A DNA stretch of 35,748 bases from DATKMK01 sp035541895 (GTDB taxonomy: Bacteria; Desulfobacterota; Binatia; HRBIN30; JACQVA1): positions 1 to 35,748 of the forward strand of contig DATKMK010000095.1 of the NCBI GenBank assembly GCA_035541895.1, written 5' to 3'. The notes below the pieces were generated by a model. It was not told the origin of the DNA and searched no databases. It saw only the letters and a list, made by a program, of their open reading frames with translations. Positions within the stretch are counted from its first letter, which is position 1, and every line of letters starts with the position of its first letter. Position numbers and translations under genes: made by a program. This document shows, piece by piece, positions 15,493-24,127 of this stretch.

Positions 15493-16707
15493 ATGAAATC
15501 CGCGAGGGCGCAGCTCACGGTTGAACGAGGTGATCGACCGAGTCGGCCGGCCGATACGTTCGTGGTTCCCGTCGTCACTCGCCCGCATCGCTATGCATGG
15601 CGAATGATCGCGTTCCTCGTCGTCGTGGGGACGCTTGCCGCGTTGTTGCATGAGGCCGCCTATCGATTCTTCCTGCGCAATCCGCCGCTCAATTCGCTGA
15701 TCGTGTCGGTGTTGGTGCTCGGCATCGGGCTCTCGTTTCGCGCGGTCCTGAGTCTCGATCCTGAGGTCGACTGGGTCCAACGCTTGCGTCAAGGCGATCC
15801 CGGGGTTTTGACCGAGGGCCCGCCGCCGCTGCTCGCCCTGCTGGCCGCCATGTTACGGGACCCACGGGCCCGGCAACGGCTGGGACCGAGTGCGTTACGC
15901 AGCGTGCTCGACGGCGTCGACAGCCGCCTCGACGAGCGGCGCGAAACGTCGCGCTACCTGATCGCGTTGCTGATCTTTCTCGGCCTGCTCGGCACGTTCT
16001 GGGGACTGCTCATGACCGCCACCTCGGTCGGGCAAACCATTCGCGAGCTGAACGTCGCCAGCTCGGACCCGGCCGAGATGTTTCAAACGTTGCGCGCGGG
16101 CCTCGAGGCGCCGTTATCGGGAATGGGCACGGCGTTTTCGACGTCGCTGTTCGGGCTGGCGAGCTCACTGGTGCTCGGCTTCCTCGATCTGCAAGCGTCG
16201 CAAGCACAGAATCGCTTCGCCAACGAACTGGAGACGTGGCTCACCAGCCTCACCGGTTTCGATGGCGCCGGGTCGATGCACGAAGACGGGCCGGCCCCAT
16301 CCTACGTGTACGCGCTCCTCGAACGCACGACCGAGAGTTTCGACGACCTCAAACAGCGCATGACGCGGTCGATCGATGAGCAAACCAGTGTCGACGCCTC
16401 GCTGCGCACGCTGGCGGAGCGGCTCGCACGATTGACCGATGCATTGCAGACGCAGCCCGAGAACGCGCGCACAACTGATGTGCAGGATGAAACTCGCGCA
16501 CTGCTCACGCGCATCGCACGTGCGCTCGAACGGCGATCCGACGGCTTTGACGAAGCCATGCGTGCGCACCTCCGAAGCCTCGATGGCGCCGTCGGGCGGC
16601 TCCTCACCGACAGCACCCACGGGCGCGAACGGCTGATCGACGAAATCCGCGGCGAGATCCGTCTACTCGCCCGCACGCTGTCCGTGATCGCCGATCAAGA
16701 GCGCTGA
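15493..16707 (+). CDS. MotA/TolQ/ExbB proton-channel family protein with long cytoplasmic tail
   Basis: A 404-residue membrane protein. Two hydrophobic segments near the N-terminus (about 37-55 and 68-86), a soluble insert, then a pair of channel-type segments (LIALLIFLGLLGTFWGLLMT near 160-180; STSLFGLASSLVLGFL near 218-235). MGTAFSTSLFGLA is the conserved MotA/TolQ/ExbB motif. The last ~160 residues are Arg/Glu/Leu-rich helix, probably coiled coil. GGGAGG precedes the ATG. The next gene starts 3 bases after the stop and encodes the MotB-like partner, so together they form a proton-driven stator-like complex. No flagellar or Tol genes are nearby. Confidence 0.87.
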   Translation: MKSARAQLTVERGDRPSRPADTFVVPVVTRPHRYAWRMIAFLVVVGTLAALLHEAAYRFFLRNPPLNSLIVSVLVLGIGLSFRAVLSLDPEVDWVQRLRQGDPGVLTEGPPPLLALLAAMLRDPRARQRLGPSALRSVLDGVDSRLDERRETSRYLIALLIFLGLLGTFWGLLMTATSVGQTIRELNVASSDPAEMFQTLRAGLEAPLSGMGTAFSTSLFGLASSLVLGFLDLQASQAQNRFANELETWLTSLTGFDGAGSMHEDGPAPSYVYALLERTTESFDDLKQRMTRSIDEQTSVDASLRTLAERLARLTDALQTQPENARTTDVQDETRALLTRIARALERRSDGFDEAMRAHLRSLDGAVGRLLTDSTHGRERLIDEIRGEIRLLARTLSVIADQER

Positions 16708-16710
16708 GTC

Positions 16711-17757
16711 ATGGCACGGGTCCGCATCCGTTCGTATCGCACGCCCGACGTCTGGCCCGGCTACGTCGATGCGCTCACGACCCTGCTCTTGATGATCACC
16801 TTCCTGCTGACCGTCTACATCCTCGCACAGTTCTTCTTGAGCCAAGTATTGAGCGGCCGCGAGAAGGCGCTCAAGCACCTGAGCGAAGAAATCGCGGCGC
16901 TCACCGAGCAACTCACCGGCGAGCGCAAAGCCAAGCAAGCGCTCGAAGGCGAAACCGCGCGCTTGTCGAGCGCCGTGCAGGCGGCAAACGACGCGCGGGC
17001 CGCGAGCGAGCAGCGCTTGGCGCCGCTGCAGAGCGAGATTGACCGGCTCAACGCACTGGTCGCGTCGACCAAGGCCGAGGGTGAAGGCCTAGCGATCCAG
17101 CTCGCGGACCAAAAGCGCGCAGCCACCGACGCGCTGTCGCAGATCGGCACGCTCAATCAGCAGATCGCCGATCTGCGGAAGCAACTCGGCGACATCGCCG
17201 CGGCGCTCGACACATCAGAGAAAAAGAATCGTGACAGTCAGGTGGTGATCGCCGACCTCGGCAAGCGCCTCGAAGTCGCGCTGGCGCAGAAAGTCGCGGA
17301 GATGGCGCGCTATCGCTCGGAGTTCTTCGGGCGGCTGCGTGAGGTCTTGGGTGATCGACCCGAAATTCGGGTGGTCGGCGACCGATTCGTCTTCCAATCG
17401 GAAGTGCTGTTTCCGTCAGGCTCGGCCGAGCTGACGGCGGAAGGAAAGAACACGCTGGCATCGTTTGCGCGCACGCTCAACGAAATCACCAAGAAGATTC
17501 CGCCCGACCTTCCCTGGGTGTTGCGCGTCGATGGGCACACCGATCGCGTGCCGATTTCGTCGGGACGCTACCCGTCGAATTGGGAATTGTCGGCGGACCG
17601 TGCGCTGTCGGTGGTCAAATATCTGATCACACAAGGCGTGGCGCCGAAGTCACTCGCCGCCACCGGCTTCGGCGAATTTCAACCGATCGACGCCGGCAAA
17701 GGCGCAGCGGCCAACGGCCGCAACCGACGCATCGAAATGCGTTTGACCGATCGCTGA
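16711..17757 (+). CDS. MotB-like protein: one TM helix, coiled coil, OmpA peptidoglycan-binding domain
   Basis: A 348-residue protein. One membrane helix begins PGYVDALTTLLLMITFLL (about residues 16-33), with Asp20 in the place of the proton-binding Asp of MotB-type stators. A long heptad-rich coiled coil follows (about 50-205, EKALKHLSEEIAALTEQL ...). The OmpA-like domain (about 225-348) has VLFPSGSAELTAEGK, RVDGHTDRVPI, SADRALSVVKYL and GFGEFQPIDAG, with NGRNRRIEMRL at the end. This is the usual partner of the upstream MotA/ExbB protein, which would drive it with the proton gradient to pull on the cell wall. Confidence 0.9.
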   Translation: MARVRIRSYRTPDVWPGYVDALTTLLLMITFLLTVYILAQFFLSQVLSGREKALKHLSEEIAALTEQLTGERKAKQALEGETARLSSAVQAANDARAASEQRLAPLQSEIDRLNALVASTKAEGEGLAIQLADQKRAATDALSQIGTLNQQIADLRKQLGDIAAALDTSEKKNRDSQVVIADLGKRLEVALAQKVAEMARYRSEFFGRLREVLGDRPEIRVVGDRFVFQSEVLFPSGSAELTAEGKNTLASFARTLNEITKKIPPDLPWVLRVDGHTDRVPISSGRYPSNWELSADRALSVVKYLITQGVAPKSLAATGFGEFQPIDAGKGAAANGRNRRIEMRLTDR

Positions 17758-17795
17758 CATCGCGCGCGGCGAAGTCGGCACGATCGCGGGGGGAG

Positions 17796-19109
17796 CTACG
17801 CGGCCAGAAGTCTGTGCGAAACCAACCAGCCGAACGCGGCGACAAACAAGACTCCCAACAGTGCCACGGTCCATCTCGGCATCGTTGGAATCGGCCCAGG
17901 GGGCGGGGCCGGGCCGGGAACGATCTTGAAAACCGAATCGCTGCTGACAACGTACAGTTCACCGCGGGCATCCTCGCCGAACGAAGTCATGCTGATCGCG
18001 CCCATCGCGAGCTGGCTGGTGTCGTCTTGCATGGCCGCGGCAACTCCACCGACCACGCTAAAGCTACGGACGAAGGCCTTGCACAGGTCCCCGTAGAAGT
18101 ATCGTCCGTGCAAGTTGGGCATCGCGCAGCCGCGGTACACATAGCCGCCGATCACCGCACAACCGTTGCTGTCGTTCGTACCGTGCGAATATTCCAATAT
18201 CGGTGGTGTCAGGCCCGTGGTGTTGCACCCGGAGGACGGGTTGAAGCAGTGCTTACCCTCCATAGTGTTCCAGCCGTAGTTCTCGCCGCCCGTACTGGTC
18301 GCGGATTGGAAATCCACTTCCTCATATTTATCTTGCCCCACGTCGGCGATGTACAGGTCGCCGGTCTGCCGATCGAAGCTGAAGCGCCACGGGTTCCGTA
18401 GTCCGTACGCCCAAATCTCGGGGAGATGATTCATCTGGCCGACAAACGGGTTCGACGGCGGAACGGCGTAAGGTGTGCCTCCGTCGACGTCGATGCGCAG
18501 AATTTTGCCCAGCCACGTGTTGGTGTTCTGGCCGTTTCCGTCCGGGTCGCCGCCGCTGCCCCCGTCGCCCAAGCCAACGTAGAGATAGTGTTGCGCCTCC
18601 GGACCGAAGACGAGGAGTCCTCCATTGTGGTTCGTGAATGGCTGGACTTGTTGAAGAATGATTTCTTCACTGGTGTCGTCGGCGACGTCTGGATCTGCCG
18701 AAACATGGAAGCGGGAAACGACGGTGTTTCCGATCCCGGTGGTATCGATGTAGTCGACGAAGAACTGTCCGTTGGTGGCGTAATTGGGGTGAAAGGCCAT
18801 GCTCAGAAGACCCTGCTCGCCACTGAAGGTAACCTTCGCGCTCAGATCAAGGAATGGCGTCGGCAGGAGCATACCCGACTTGATGACCCGAATGACGCCG
18901 CTCTGCTGCACAACGAAGATTCGGTCGGTGTCGCCCGGCGGCGCGGTCACGTACAACGCGGAGTCGAAACCACTTGCGACGAGATTCGCCTTAATCGACG
19001 TTCCCGCGACCTGCGGTACGCCATCGCAAATGTCGGCGCGAGTACGCCGAGCTTTCGCGCTGAGTTGGAGCATCGCGACGAGAACGATCGCCAATCGGCG
19101 CCGTTGCAT
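17796..19109 (-). CDS. PQQ-type glucose/sorbosone dehydrogenase-like protein with IPTL-CTERM-like tail
   Basis: A 437-residue exported beta-propeller. Family motifs are GEQGLLSMAFHPNY, NHNGGLLVFGPE, YLYVGLGDGGSGGDP, IWAYGLRNPWRFSFD, YIADVGQDKYEEVDF and ENYGWNTMEGKHCF, all typical of soluble aldose-sugar dehydrogenases (GSDH family). Those enzymes oxidise sugars with PQQ or act on related polyols. The C-terminus (GPIPTMPRWTVALLGVLFVA ... SHRLLAA) is a short motif, one membrane helix and a basic end, the layout of IPTL-CTERM sorting tails. The ATG at 19109 is preceded by GAGGGGGTG. The gene is convergent with the MotB-like gene, 38 bp away. Confidence 0.87.
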   Translation of the reverse strand: MQRRRLAIVLVAMLQLSAKARRTRADICDGVPQVAGTSIKANLVASGFDSALYVTAPPGDTDRIFVVQQSGVIRVIKSGMLLPTPFLDLSAKVTFSGEQGLLSMAFHPNYATNGQFFVDYIDTTGIGNTVVSRFHVSADPDVADDTSEEIILQQVQPFTNHNGGLLVFGPEAQHYLYVGLGDGGSGGDPDGNGQNTNTWLGKILRIDVDGGTPYAVPPSNPFVGQMNHLPEIWAYGLRNPWRFSFDRQTGDLYIADVGQDKYEEVDFQSATSTGGENYGWNTMEGKHCFNPSSGCNTTGLTPPILEYSHGTNDSNGCAVIGGYVYRGCAMPNLHGRYFYGDLCKAFVRSFSVVGGVAAAMQDDTSQLAMGAISMTSFGEDARGELYVVSSDSVFKIVPGPAPPPGPIPTMPRWTVALLGVLFVAAFGWLVSHRLLAA

Positions 19110-19291
19110 ACGCACCCCCTCGCTAGTTTGCCACGAGCCTGCTACCACAGGTCTCGATCAGAGTCCCGCGGATTTCGTACGCCGCACCTAGACACATCGC
19201 ACCGCTCAAGACTAGAAACACCGGCTCGGACCGTTTTGTTCCCGGCCGCACTGAGTCAAATGCTTGACGAGCGGCGCGGGTAAAAGAAGAG

Positions 19292-19364
19292 TGGAGCTGA
19301 ACGGAGTCGAACCGTCGACCTCCTGAATGCCATTCAGGCGCTCTCCCAACTGAGCTACAGCCCC
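19292..19364 (-). tRNA. tRNA-Ala (anticodon GGC)
   Basis: A minus-strand cloverleaf of 73 nt. The 5' acceptor arm GGGGCTG pairs with CAGCTCC with one G-T. The D-arm is GCTCAGTTGGGAGAGC. The anticodon stem CCTGA/TCAGG closes the loop ATGGCAT, so the anticodon is GGC, reading Ala GCC/GCU. The T-arm is GACGGTTCGACTCCGTT. The discriminator is A. CCA is not encoded. Confidence 0.95.
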
Positions 19365-19383
19365 ACGATCGGTAGGTGCGTTG

Positions 19384-19412
19384 GTTCTAACGGAATCCTC
19401 CAACGAGGGCAA
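19384..19412 (-). promoter_or_regulatory. Possible promoter of tRNA-Ala
   Basis: On the minus strand TTGCCC (19412-19407) and TAGAAC (19389-19384) are separated by 17 bases, about 20 bases before the tRNA 5' end. This is a fair sigma-70-type match without other support. Confidence 0.4.
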
Positions 19413-19447
19413 GAACGCGGCCAGCACCACTACGAGTCGTCACAACG

Positions 19448-19780
19448 TCACGGACCGCGGAAGTGAATCTCCTCTTTGCCTTCGAGCATCGCGGGGTTCA
19501 CAACGTAGGTCCCGCGACAGGCAGAATCCCAGATCGCCTGCGTGGTTTGGACGTCGCCAATGGTCACCGCATAGGCGAGCGTCCCGGTGATGCCACCGAG
19601 CACGGAGAACACCACCTTGGTCGGAAAGTAGACGATGTTGGTCAGCACAACGCCCACATACACCATCGGATTGTGCCCCTCATCGCCGCCGCTTTCCGCG
19701 CGTGCCGCATTGGGAGCCGCGCCCATCAACAGTGCAACCACGATCGCGATTGCAATGATTCGACGTTGATCGATCCACAT
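19448..19780 (-). CDS. Small exported/membrane protein of unknown function (110 aa)
   Basis: The protein has a signal peptide or anchor (IIAIAIVVALLMGAAPNAARA) at residues 8-28. A second hydrophobic stretch (MVYVGVVLTNIVYFPTKVV ... VLGGITGTLAYAVT, about 37-70) and a short C-terminal piece (RGTYVVNPAMLEGKEEIHF) follow. The N-x-V-Y-x-P-x-K pattern followed by a Gly-rich helix and a terminal TYVV-P motif looks like a small family I recall in deltaproteobacterial assemblies, with no known role. The start at 19780 has a GGAGGTGGAGG ribosome site. The next gene upstream (rarA) ends 85 bp away on the same strand. Confidence 0.72.
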   Translation of the reverse strand: MWIDQRRIIAIAIVVALLMGAAPNAARAESGGDEGHNPMVYVGVVLTNIVYFPTKVVFSVLGGITGTLAYAVTIGDVQTTQAIWDSACRGTYVVNPAMLEGKEEIHFRGP

Positions 19781-19865
19781 CCTCCACCTCCTCGGCGACG
19801 GAAAAAATAGCGATCCGCTGCTCAAAGTCAAAGGTACAGCACGCCGCAAAATGGCGCGTGAATCT

Positions 19866-21233
19866 TCATTTCTTGGTCTCGGACTTTGGACCCCGGACGG
19901 GGGAGTTTGCATTGATGGTTTCCCGCCAGCGTCTGAGTCGCTCGTTGATCACGTGCTCTTCCCCGATGTCGGTCGGTTCGTAATAGTGTCGGCCCTGTAA
20001 CCGCTCCGGCAAATGCTGTTGGGCGACGACGTGTTCCTGGTAGTCGTGCGCGTACTTGTAGTCGCGACCATATCCCAAATGCTTCATCAGCGGGGTCGGC
20101 GCGTTACGCAAATGCAGCGGCACCGGCAACGCGCCGTACTCCTTGACGTCGGCGGCGGCCGCCAGCATTGCTTTGTAGGACGCGTTCGACTTCGGGGCGG
20201 TCGCTAGATAGGTGACCGCCTGCGCCAGCGGGATGCGCCCTTCGGGCAGACCGACGAAGTGGAACGCATCCTTCGCCGCCACCGCAATCTGGAGCGCGCG
20301 TGGGTCGGCATTGCCGATGTCCTCGGCGGCGAAGATCACCATCCGGCGGGCGATGAACAGCGGATCTTCGCCGGCTTCGATCATGCGCATCAGCCAGTAC
20401 ACGGCGGCGTCGGGATCGCTGCCGCGCAGGCTTTTGATGAACGCCGAAATGACGTTGTAGTGCTCCTCGCCCGCCTTGTCGTAGAGCAGCGCGCGGTGCT
20501 GGGCGGCCTCCTCACTCTGCGCGAGGTTGATGACGTGATTGCCGGCGCGCAGCGCGAGATCGGCGGCGGCTTCGAGCACGTTGAGCGCCGACCGGGCATC
20601 GCCATGCGCCTGCGACGCGATGAATGCCCGCGCGCTCGGCTCGATCGCGAGATCACGCGCACCCAATCCGCGCTCGCGATCGGCGAGCGCCCGATCGATC
20701 AATCCCGCAATCGCCCCCTCGGACAACGGTTCGAGCACCAAAACCGAGCAGCGCGACAGTAATGGCGCAATCACCTCGAACGACGGGTTCTCGGTCGTCG
20801 CGCCGATCAGAATCACCGACCCGTCCTCGACGTGCGGCAGAAACGCATCCTGTTGAGCCTTGTTGAATCGGTGGATCTCGTCGACGAACAAGATGGTGCG
20901 GCGGCCGTGCAGGCGAAGCTCCTCGCGCGCCTCTTCAATGACTTGGCGAAGCTCTTTGACTCCGGACAGGACGGCGGAGAAGTGCACGAAGTGGCACTGC
21001 GTCGAGTGCGCGATCAACAACGCCAGGGTCGTCTTGCCGCTGCCCGGCGGCCCCCACAGGATCAGCGAGTGCAATCGCTGGCCGTCGATCATCTCGCGCA
21101 GCAATCGTCCCGGTGCAATGAGCTGCGTTTGGCCGACGACCTCGTCGAGCGTCCGCGGCCGCATGCGGTCGGCGAGCGGCGCCCCGCGCTGCCGCACGCG
21201 TTCGGCCTCGGCCGCGAACAGATCGTCCGACAT
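19866..21233 (-). CDS. rarA: Replication-associated recombination protein A (RarA/MgsA, AAA+ ATPase)
   Basis: A 455-residue clamp-loader-like AAA+ ATPase acting at stalled replication forks. MRPRTLDEVVGQ is the N-terminal signature. Walker A is WGPPGSGKTT (about residues 60-69), Walker B is ILFVDEIHRF, sensor 1 is GATTENPSFEV, and the SRC finger lies in APLLSRCSVLVLEPL. The C-terminal tetramerisation part has LRGSDPDAAVYWLMRMIEAG, FAAEDIGNADPRAL and LGYGRDYKYAHDY, all diagnostic of RarA. The start is either the ATG at 21233 or a GTG at 21263. I prefer 21233 by family length, although its ribosome site (GGGGGG) is tight. It is divergent from nadK. Confidence 0.95.
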   Translation of the reverse strand: MSDDLFAAEAERVRQRGAPLADRMRPRTLDEVVGQTQLIAPGRLLREMIDGQRLHSLILWGPPGSGKTTLALLIAHSTQCHFVHFSAVLSGVKELRQVIEEAREELRLHGRRTILFVDEIHRFNKAQQDAFLPHVEDGSVILIGATTENPSFEVIAPLLSRCSVLVLEPLSEGAIAGLIDRALADRERGLGARDLAIEPSARAFIASQAHGDARSALNVLEAAADLALRAGNHVINLAQSEEAAQHRALLYDKAGEEHYNVISAFIKSLRGSDPDAAVYWLMRMIEAGEDPLFIARRMVIFAAEDIGNADPRALQIAVAAKDAFHFVGLPEGRIPLAQAVTYLATAPKSNASYKAMLAAAADVKEYGALPVPLHLRNAPTPLMKHLGYGRDYKYAHDYQEHVVAQQHLPERLQGRHYYEPTDIGEEHVINERLRRWRETINANSPVRGPKSETKK

Positions 21234-21293
21234 CCCCCCGCGCGCTGTGGACCGTTTCGGCACGACCCTGTCTTAGACCGTCCCGCGTCACGA

Positions 21294-21364
21294 GTCCAAA
21301 GTCCAACATCCAAAGCTCGACAGCCGCGGGCCGCGAACCGCGGCCGGAACCTTGGACGTTGGAC
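21294..21364. repeat. Inverted GTCCAA repeats around a GC-rich hairpin
   Basis: GTCCAAAGTCCAACATCCAA (21294-21313) and the inverse CCTTGGACGTTGGAC (21350-21364) flank a strong hairpin, GGCCGCG-AAC-CGCGGCC (21329-21345). It sits between the divergent rarA and nadK, so it is not a terminator for either. It looks like a small interspersed palindromic element. Confidence 0.55.
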
Positions 21365-21421
21365 CGCGCCCCCTCCTGCCATCACGTGGCAGCCACCGCG
21401 ACCCTGTGGTAGTTTCCGCGC

Positions 21422-22297
21422 GTGGCTGCGGCGCAATCGATCCGTAGAGTCGGCGTGGTGGTGAAACGTGATCAGCCGAAGGCGCTGGCGCGCGGCCGCG
21501 AATTGATCGCGTGGCTCACCCAACGCGGTCTCAGCCCATTGATCGATGCCGACGTCGCCGTCGAGTTGCACAACGGCACGGGCGTCAGCAAGCGCGAGAT
21601 GACGGCCACCGCCGATTTGATCGTCGTGCTCGGTGGCGACGGGACGCTATTGAGCATCGCGCGGTGCATCCAGGAGCGGCCGGTGCCGGTGCTGGGCGTG
21701 AATCTTGGCGGTCTCGGCTTTCTCACCGCCGTCACTTCCGACGAACTGTTTGCGGTTCTGGCCGACGTACTCGACGGCAAATTCACCGTCGACCGGCGCA
21801 TGACGCTGACGGCGTCACTGCGACGCGGCGGGAACTGCCTCGCGACGTTTCAAGCGCTCAACGACGTGGTCATCACGAAAGGCGCACTCGCCCGCATCAT
21901 CGATTTGGAAACCTGCGTCGATGGCGATCACGTCGCGACCTACAAGGCGGATGGACTGATCGTGTCGACCCCGACCGGATCGACCGCATACGCCATGTCT
22001 GCAGGCGGGCCGATCGTATACCCGTCGCTCGGCGTCATGGTGCTGTCGCCGATCTGTCCGCACACCCTGACCAACCGTCCGATGGTCCTGCCGGAGACCT
22101 CGGTGGTGCGCGTCACCGTCAGATCGCACGGCCAGCAGGATGTCGTGCTGACCATTGACGGCCAGGATAACTCTCAACTACTGCCCGACGATGAGATCGA
22201 GATTCGAAAAGGCGCAAGCATCGTCCCGCTGATTCAGTCGCCGGCGCGACGTTACTTCGATGTCTTGCGTCAAAAGCTCCGCTGGGGCGAACGGTGA
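21422..22297 (+). CDS. nadK: NAD kinase
   Basis: A 291-residue ATP/polyphosphate-NAD kinase making NADP+. LGGDGTLLSIA at about residues 70-80 is the GGDGT nucleotide motif, preceded by TADLIVVL. GVNLGGLGFLTAV and LNDVVITKGALARII follow (the N-E/D motif, here N-D). ADGLIVSTPTGSTAYAMSAGGPIV is the conserved second motif, and LSPICPHTLTNRP is also conserved. The start is a GTG at 21422. RecN follows 85 bp downstream on the same strand, a nadK-recN order common in bacteria. Confidence 0.95.
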   Translation: MAAAQSIRRVGVVVKRDQPKALARGRELIAWLTQRGLSPLIDADVAVELHNGTGVSKREMTATADLIVVLGGDGTLLSIARCIQERPVPVLGVNLGGLGFLTAVTSDELFAVLADVLDGKFTVDRRMTLTASLRRGGNCLATFQALNDVVITKGALARIIDLETCVDGDHVATYKADGLIVSTPTGSTAYAMSAGGPIVYPSLGVMVLSPICPHTLTNRPMVLPETSVVRVTVRSHGQQDVVLTIDGQDNSQLLPDDEIEIRKGASIVPLIQSPARRYFDVLRQKLRWGER

Positions 22298-22311
22298 TGC
22301 GGACGCGAATG

Positions 22312-22336
22312 GCCGATCGCCGATCGCCGATCGTCG
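22312..22336. repeat. Tandem CGATCGC-type short repeat
   Basis: Three consecutive CGATCGC-like units, the last imperfect (CGATCGT), followed by a CGGCGATACGCGATAGG variant at 22361-22379. The stretch is between nadK and recN. It is a low-complexity intergenic repeat with no function visible. Confidence 0.45.
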
Positions 22337-22382
22337 GACCAACTGACCGGCGTCACGCAATCGGCGATACGCGATAGGCCAT

Positions 22383-24089
22383 ATGCTGCACTCCGTCCGC
22401 ATCACCAACTTTGCCATCATCGACGAACTCACCTTGGAGTTCGCGGGTGGGCTCAATGTGCTGACGGGCGAGACCGGTGCGGGCAAGAGCATCATCATGC
22501 AGGCGCTCGGACTGTTGTGCGGAACGCGCGGCGCCGCCGATCTGATCCGCACCGGCGCCGCCGAGGCCGCGATCGAGGCCGTCTTCGAGCTGAGCGAAGG
22601 CGAGCGGCGCGCGGCAGTTGCCATGGGGCTGGCCGACACGGATGAAATCAGTATTCGGCGATCGATCAGCCGCACCGGCAAGGGACGTGTCCATCTCGAC
22701 GGGAGTCCGGCGACGGTGGCGGTGTTGGGTCAACTCGGCATGCAGTTGCTGCACATCTACGGCCAGCACGAACACGCGTTGTTGTTGCATCCCGACACCC
22801 ACCTCGATCTGCTCGACGATTTCGGTCGGTTGCAGCCACTGCGGGAGCGTGTTGGCACGGCATTCCAGCAAGCCGCTGAACGGCACCAGCATTGGCTCGA
22901 ATTGCGCCGCAGCGGACAAGCCGCGCGCGAACGGGCGGAGCTGCTTGGCTTCCAAATCGCCGAACTCGAAGCCGCTGCATTTGAGACCGGCGAAGAGACC
23001 CGGCTCGCGCAGGAGCGCGAGGTATTGCGGCACGCCGAGCAACTGGCGCGTGCCTGCCACGACGGAGAAGCGGCACTGTATTCCGACGACGGCGCCGTCA
23101 GCTCGCTGTTGCGTCGAGTGTACCAGCAACTGCGCGACCTGGAGCGCGTTGATCCTCAGCTTGGCGACATCGCCGCGTTGATTGATTCGGCGCGCACGCA
23201 TGTCGACGAAGCCGCCGGGCAACTGCGTCGCTACGCCGATCGGGTCCACGCCGACCCCGAGCGCCTCGCCGAGATCGACGAGCGGCTGGCGCTCATGCGC
23301 CGCCTCGCCCGGAAGTACGGCTGTTCCGGCGACGAACTGGCCGCCCAGCTAGCGACCCAACGTGCCGATCTCGATCAACTGGAACGCGCTGGCACCGACG
23401 TCGAGGGCGCTCACCGAGCAAGGACAGAGGCCGCCGACCACGCATGGAAGGAAGCGAAGCTGCTGTCGGCCGCGCGGCGTCGCGCCGCACGCGAGTTGGA
23501 GGAGCGAATTCGCGCCGAACTCCCTCGCCTCGGGTTGGCCGGTGCGCAGTTCGTCGTTCCATTCGAAGACAACGACGGCGCGAGAGATTGGGCAGCGGAA
23601 GACCCGTTCGTTCGCGACCGGAACCGCTTGACCGACCGCGGCTACGACCGCGTCGAATTCCAACTCAGTGCCAACCCGGGCGAACAGGTGCGGCCACTCG
23701 CGCGGGTCGCGTCCGGTGGCGAGCTCTCCCGCATCATGCTCGCGCTCAAGGTACTGACCGCCGGGGCCGGCGAGGCCGGAACCTTGATCTTCGACGAAGT
23801 CGACGCCGGCATTGGCGGTACGGTTGCGGAAGCCGTTGGCCGCCGCTTGAAACTCCTCGCTCAGGGTCGCCAAATCTTGTGCATCACGCACCTCCCGCAA
23901 ATTGCGGTTCACGCCGATCACCACTTCTCGGTCGAGAAGCGGCTGACCAAGGGGCGAACGGTCACCAGCGCCAAGCCGCTATCGGAAACCGAACGAATCG
24001 TCGAGCTGTCGCGCATGCTGGGCGGCGCAGTCGTGAGCCGTGAAGCCGAGCGCTACGCGCGCCGCCTCATGGCTGAAGCGCAAAAGTGA
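22383..24089 (+). CDS. recN: DNA repair protein RecN (SMC-like ATPase)
   Basis: A 568-residue SMC-family protein for double-strand-break repair. The N-terminus MLHSVRITNFAIIDEL and Walker A LTGETGAGKSI (about residues 27-37) are followed by QLGMQLLHIYGQHEHALLL, a RecN signature. Coiled coils flank the middle (about 150-370). The C-terminal lobe has the ABC signature ASGGELSRIMLALK, Walker B LIFDEVDAGIGG and ILCITHLPQIA. The length is normal. The ATG at 22383 has only weak upstream purines (GGCCAT). A hairpin plus T run lies just after the stop. Confidence 0.96.
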   Translation: MLHSVRITNFAIIDELTLEFAGGLNVLTGETGAGKSIIMQALGLLCGTRGAADLIRTGAAEAAIEAVFELSEGERRAAVAMGLADTDEISIRRSISRTGKGRVHLDGSPATVAVLGQLGMQLLHIYGQHEHALLLHPDTHLDLLDDFGRLQPLRERVGTAFQQAAERHQHWLELRRSGQAARERAELLGFQIAELEAAAFETGEETRLAQEREVLRHAEQLARACHDGEAALYSDDGAVSSLLRRVYQQLRDLERVDPQLGDIAALIDSARTHVDEAAGQLRRYADRVHADPERLAEIDERLALMRRLARKYGCSGDELAAQLATQRADLDQLERAGTDVEGAHRARTEAADHAWKEAKLLSAARRRAARELEERIRAELPRLGLAGAQFVVPFEDNDGARDWAAEDPFVRDRNRLTDRGYDRVEFQLSANPGEQVRPLARVASGGELSRIMLALKVLTAGAGEAGTLIFDEVDAGIGGTVAEAVGRRLKLLAQGRQILCITHLPQIAVHADHHFSVEKRLTKGRTVTSAKPLSETERIVELSRMLGGAVVSREAERYARRLMAEAQK

Positions 24090-24094
24090 CGGCG

Positions 24095-24125
24095 CCCCGC
24101 AGCGTCGACGTAGGTGGGGTTTTTT
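24095..24125 (+). terminator. Rho-independent terminator of recN
   Basis: CCCCGC (24095-24100) pairs with GTGGGG (24114-24119), with one G-T, across a 13-base loop containing CGTCGACG. Six T residues follow (24120-24125). It is placed just after the recN stop. Confidence 0.6.
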
Positions 24126-24127
24126 CC

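Noticed and set aside
15298..15792. Minus-strand 164-codon frame before and inside the MotA-like gene
   Set aside because: No domain and no ribosome site. It overlaps the well-supported MotA-like gene, whose composition explains it.
15493..17757. MotA/MotB-like pair as the ZorA/ZorB part of a Zorya antiphage system
   Set aside because: No ZorC, ZorD or ZorE-like gene (helicase or nuclease) is adjacent. The next gene is a convergent sugar-dehydrogenase-like gene, and such stator pairs are common outside defence.
22312..22379. CGATCGC repeats as iterons or a replication origin
   Set aside because: Only three short units, no AT-rich region or DnaA boxes, and no initiator gene nearby.
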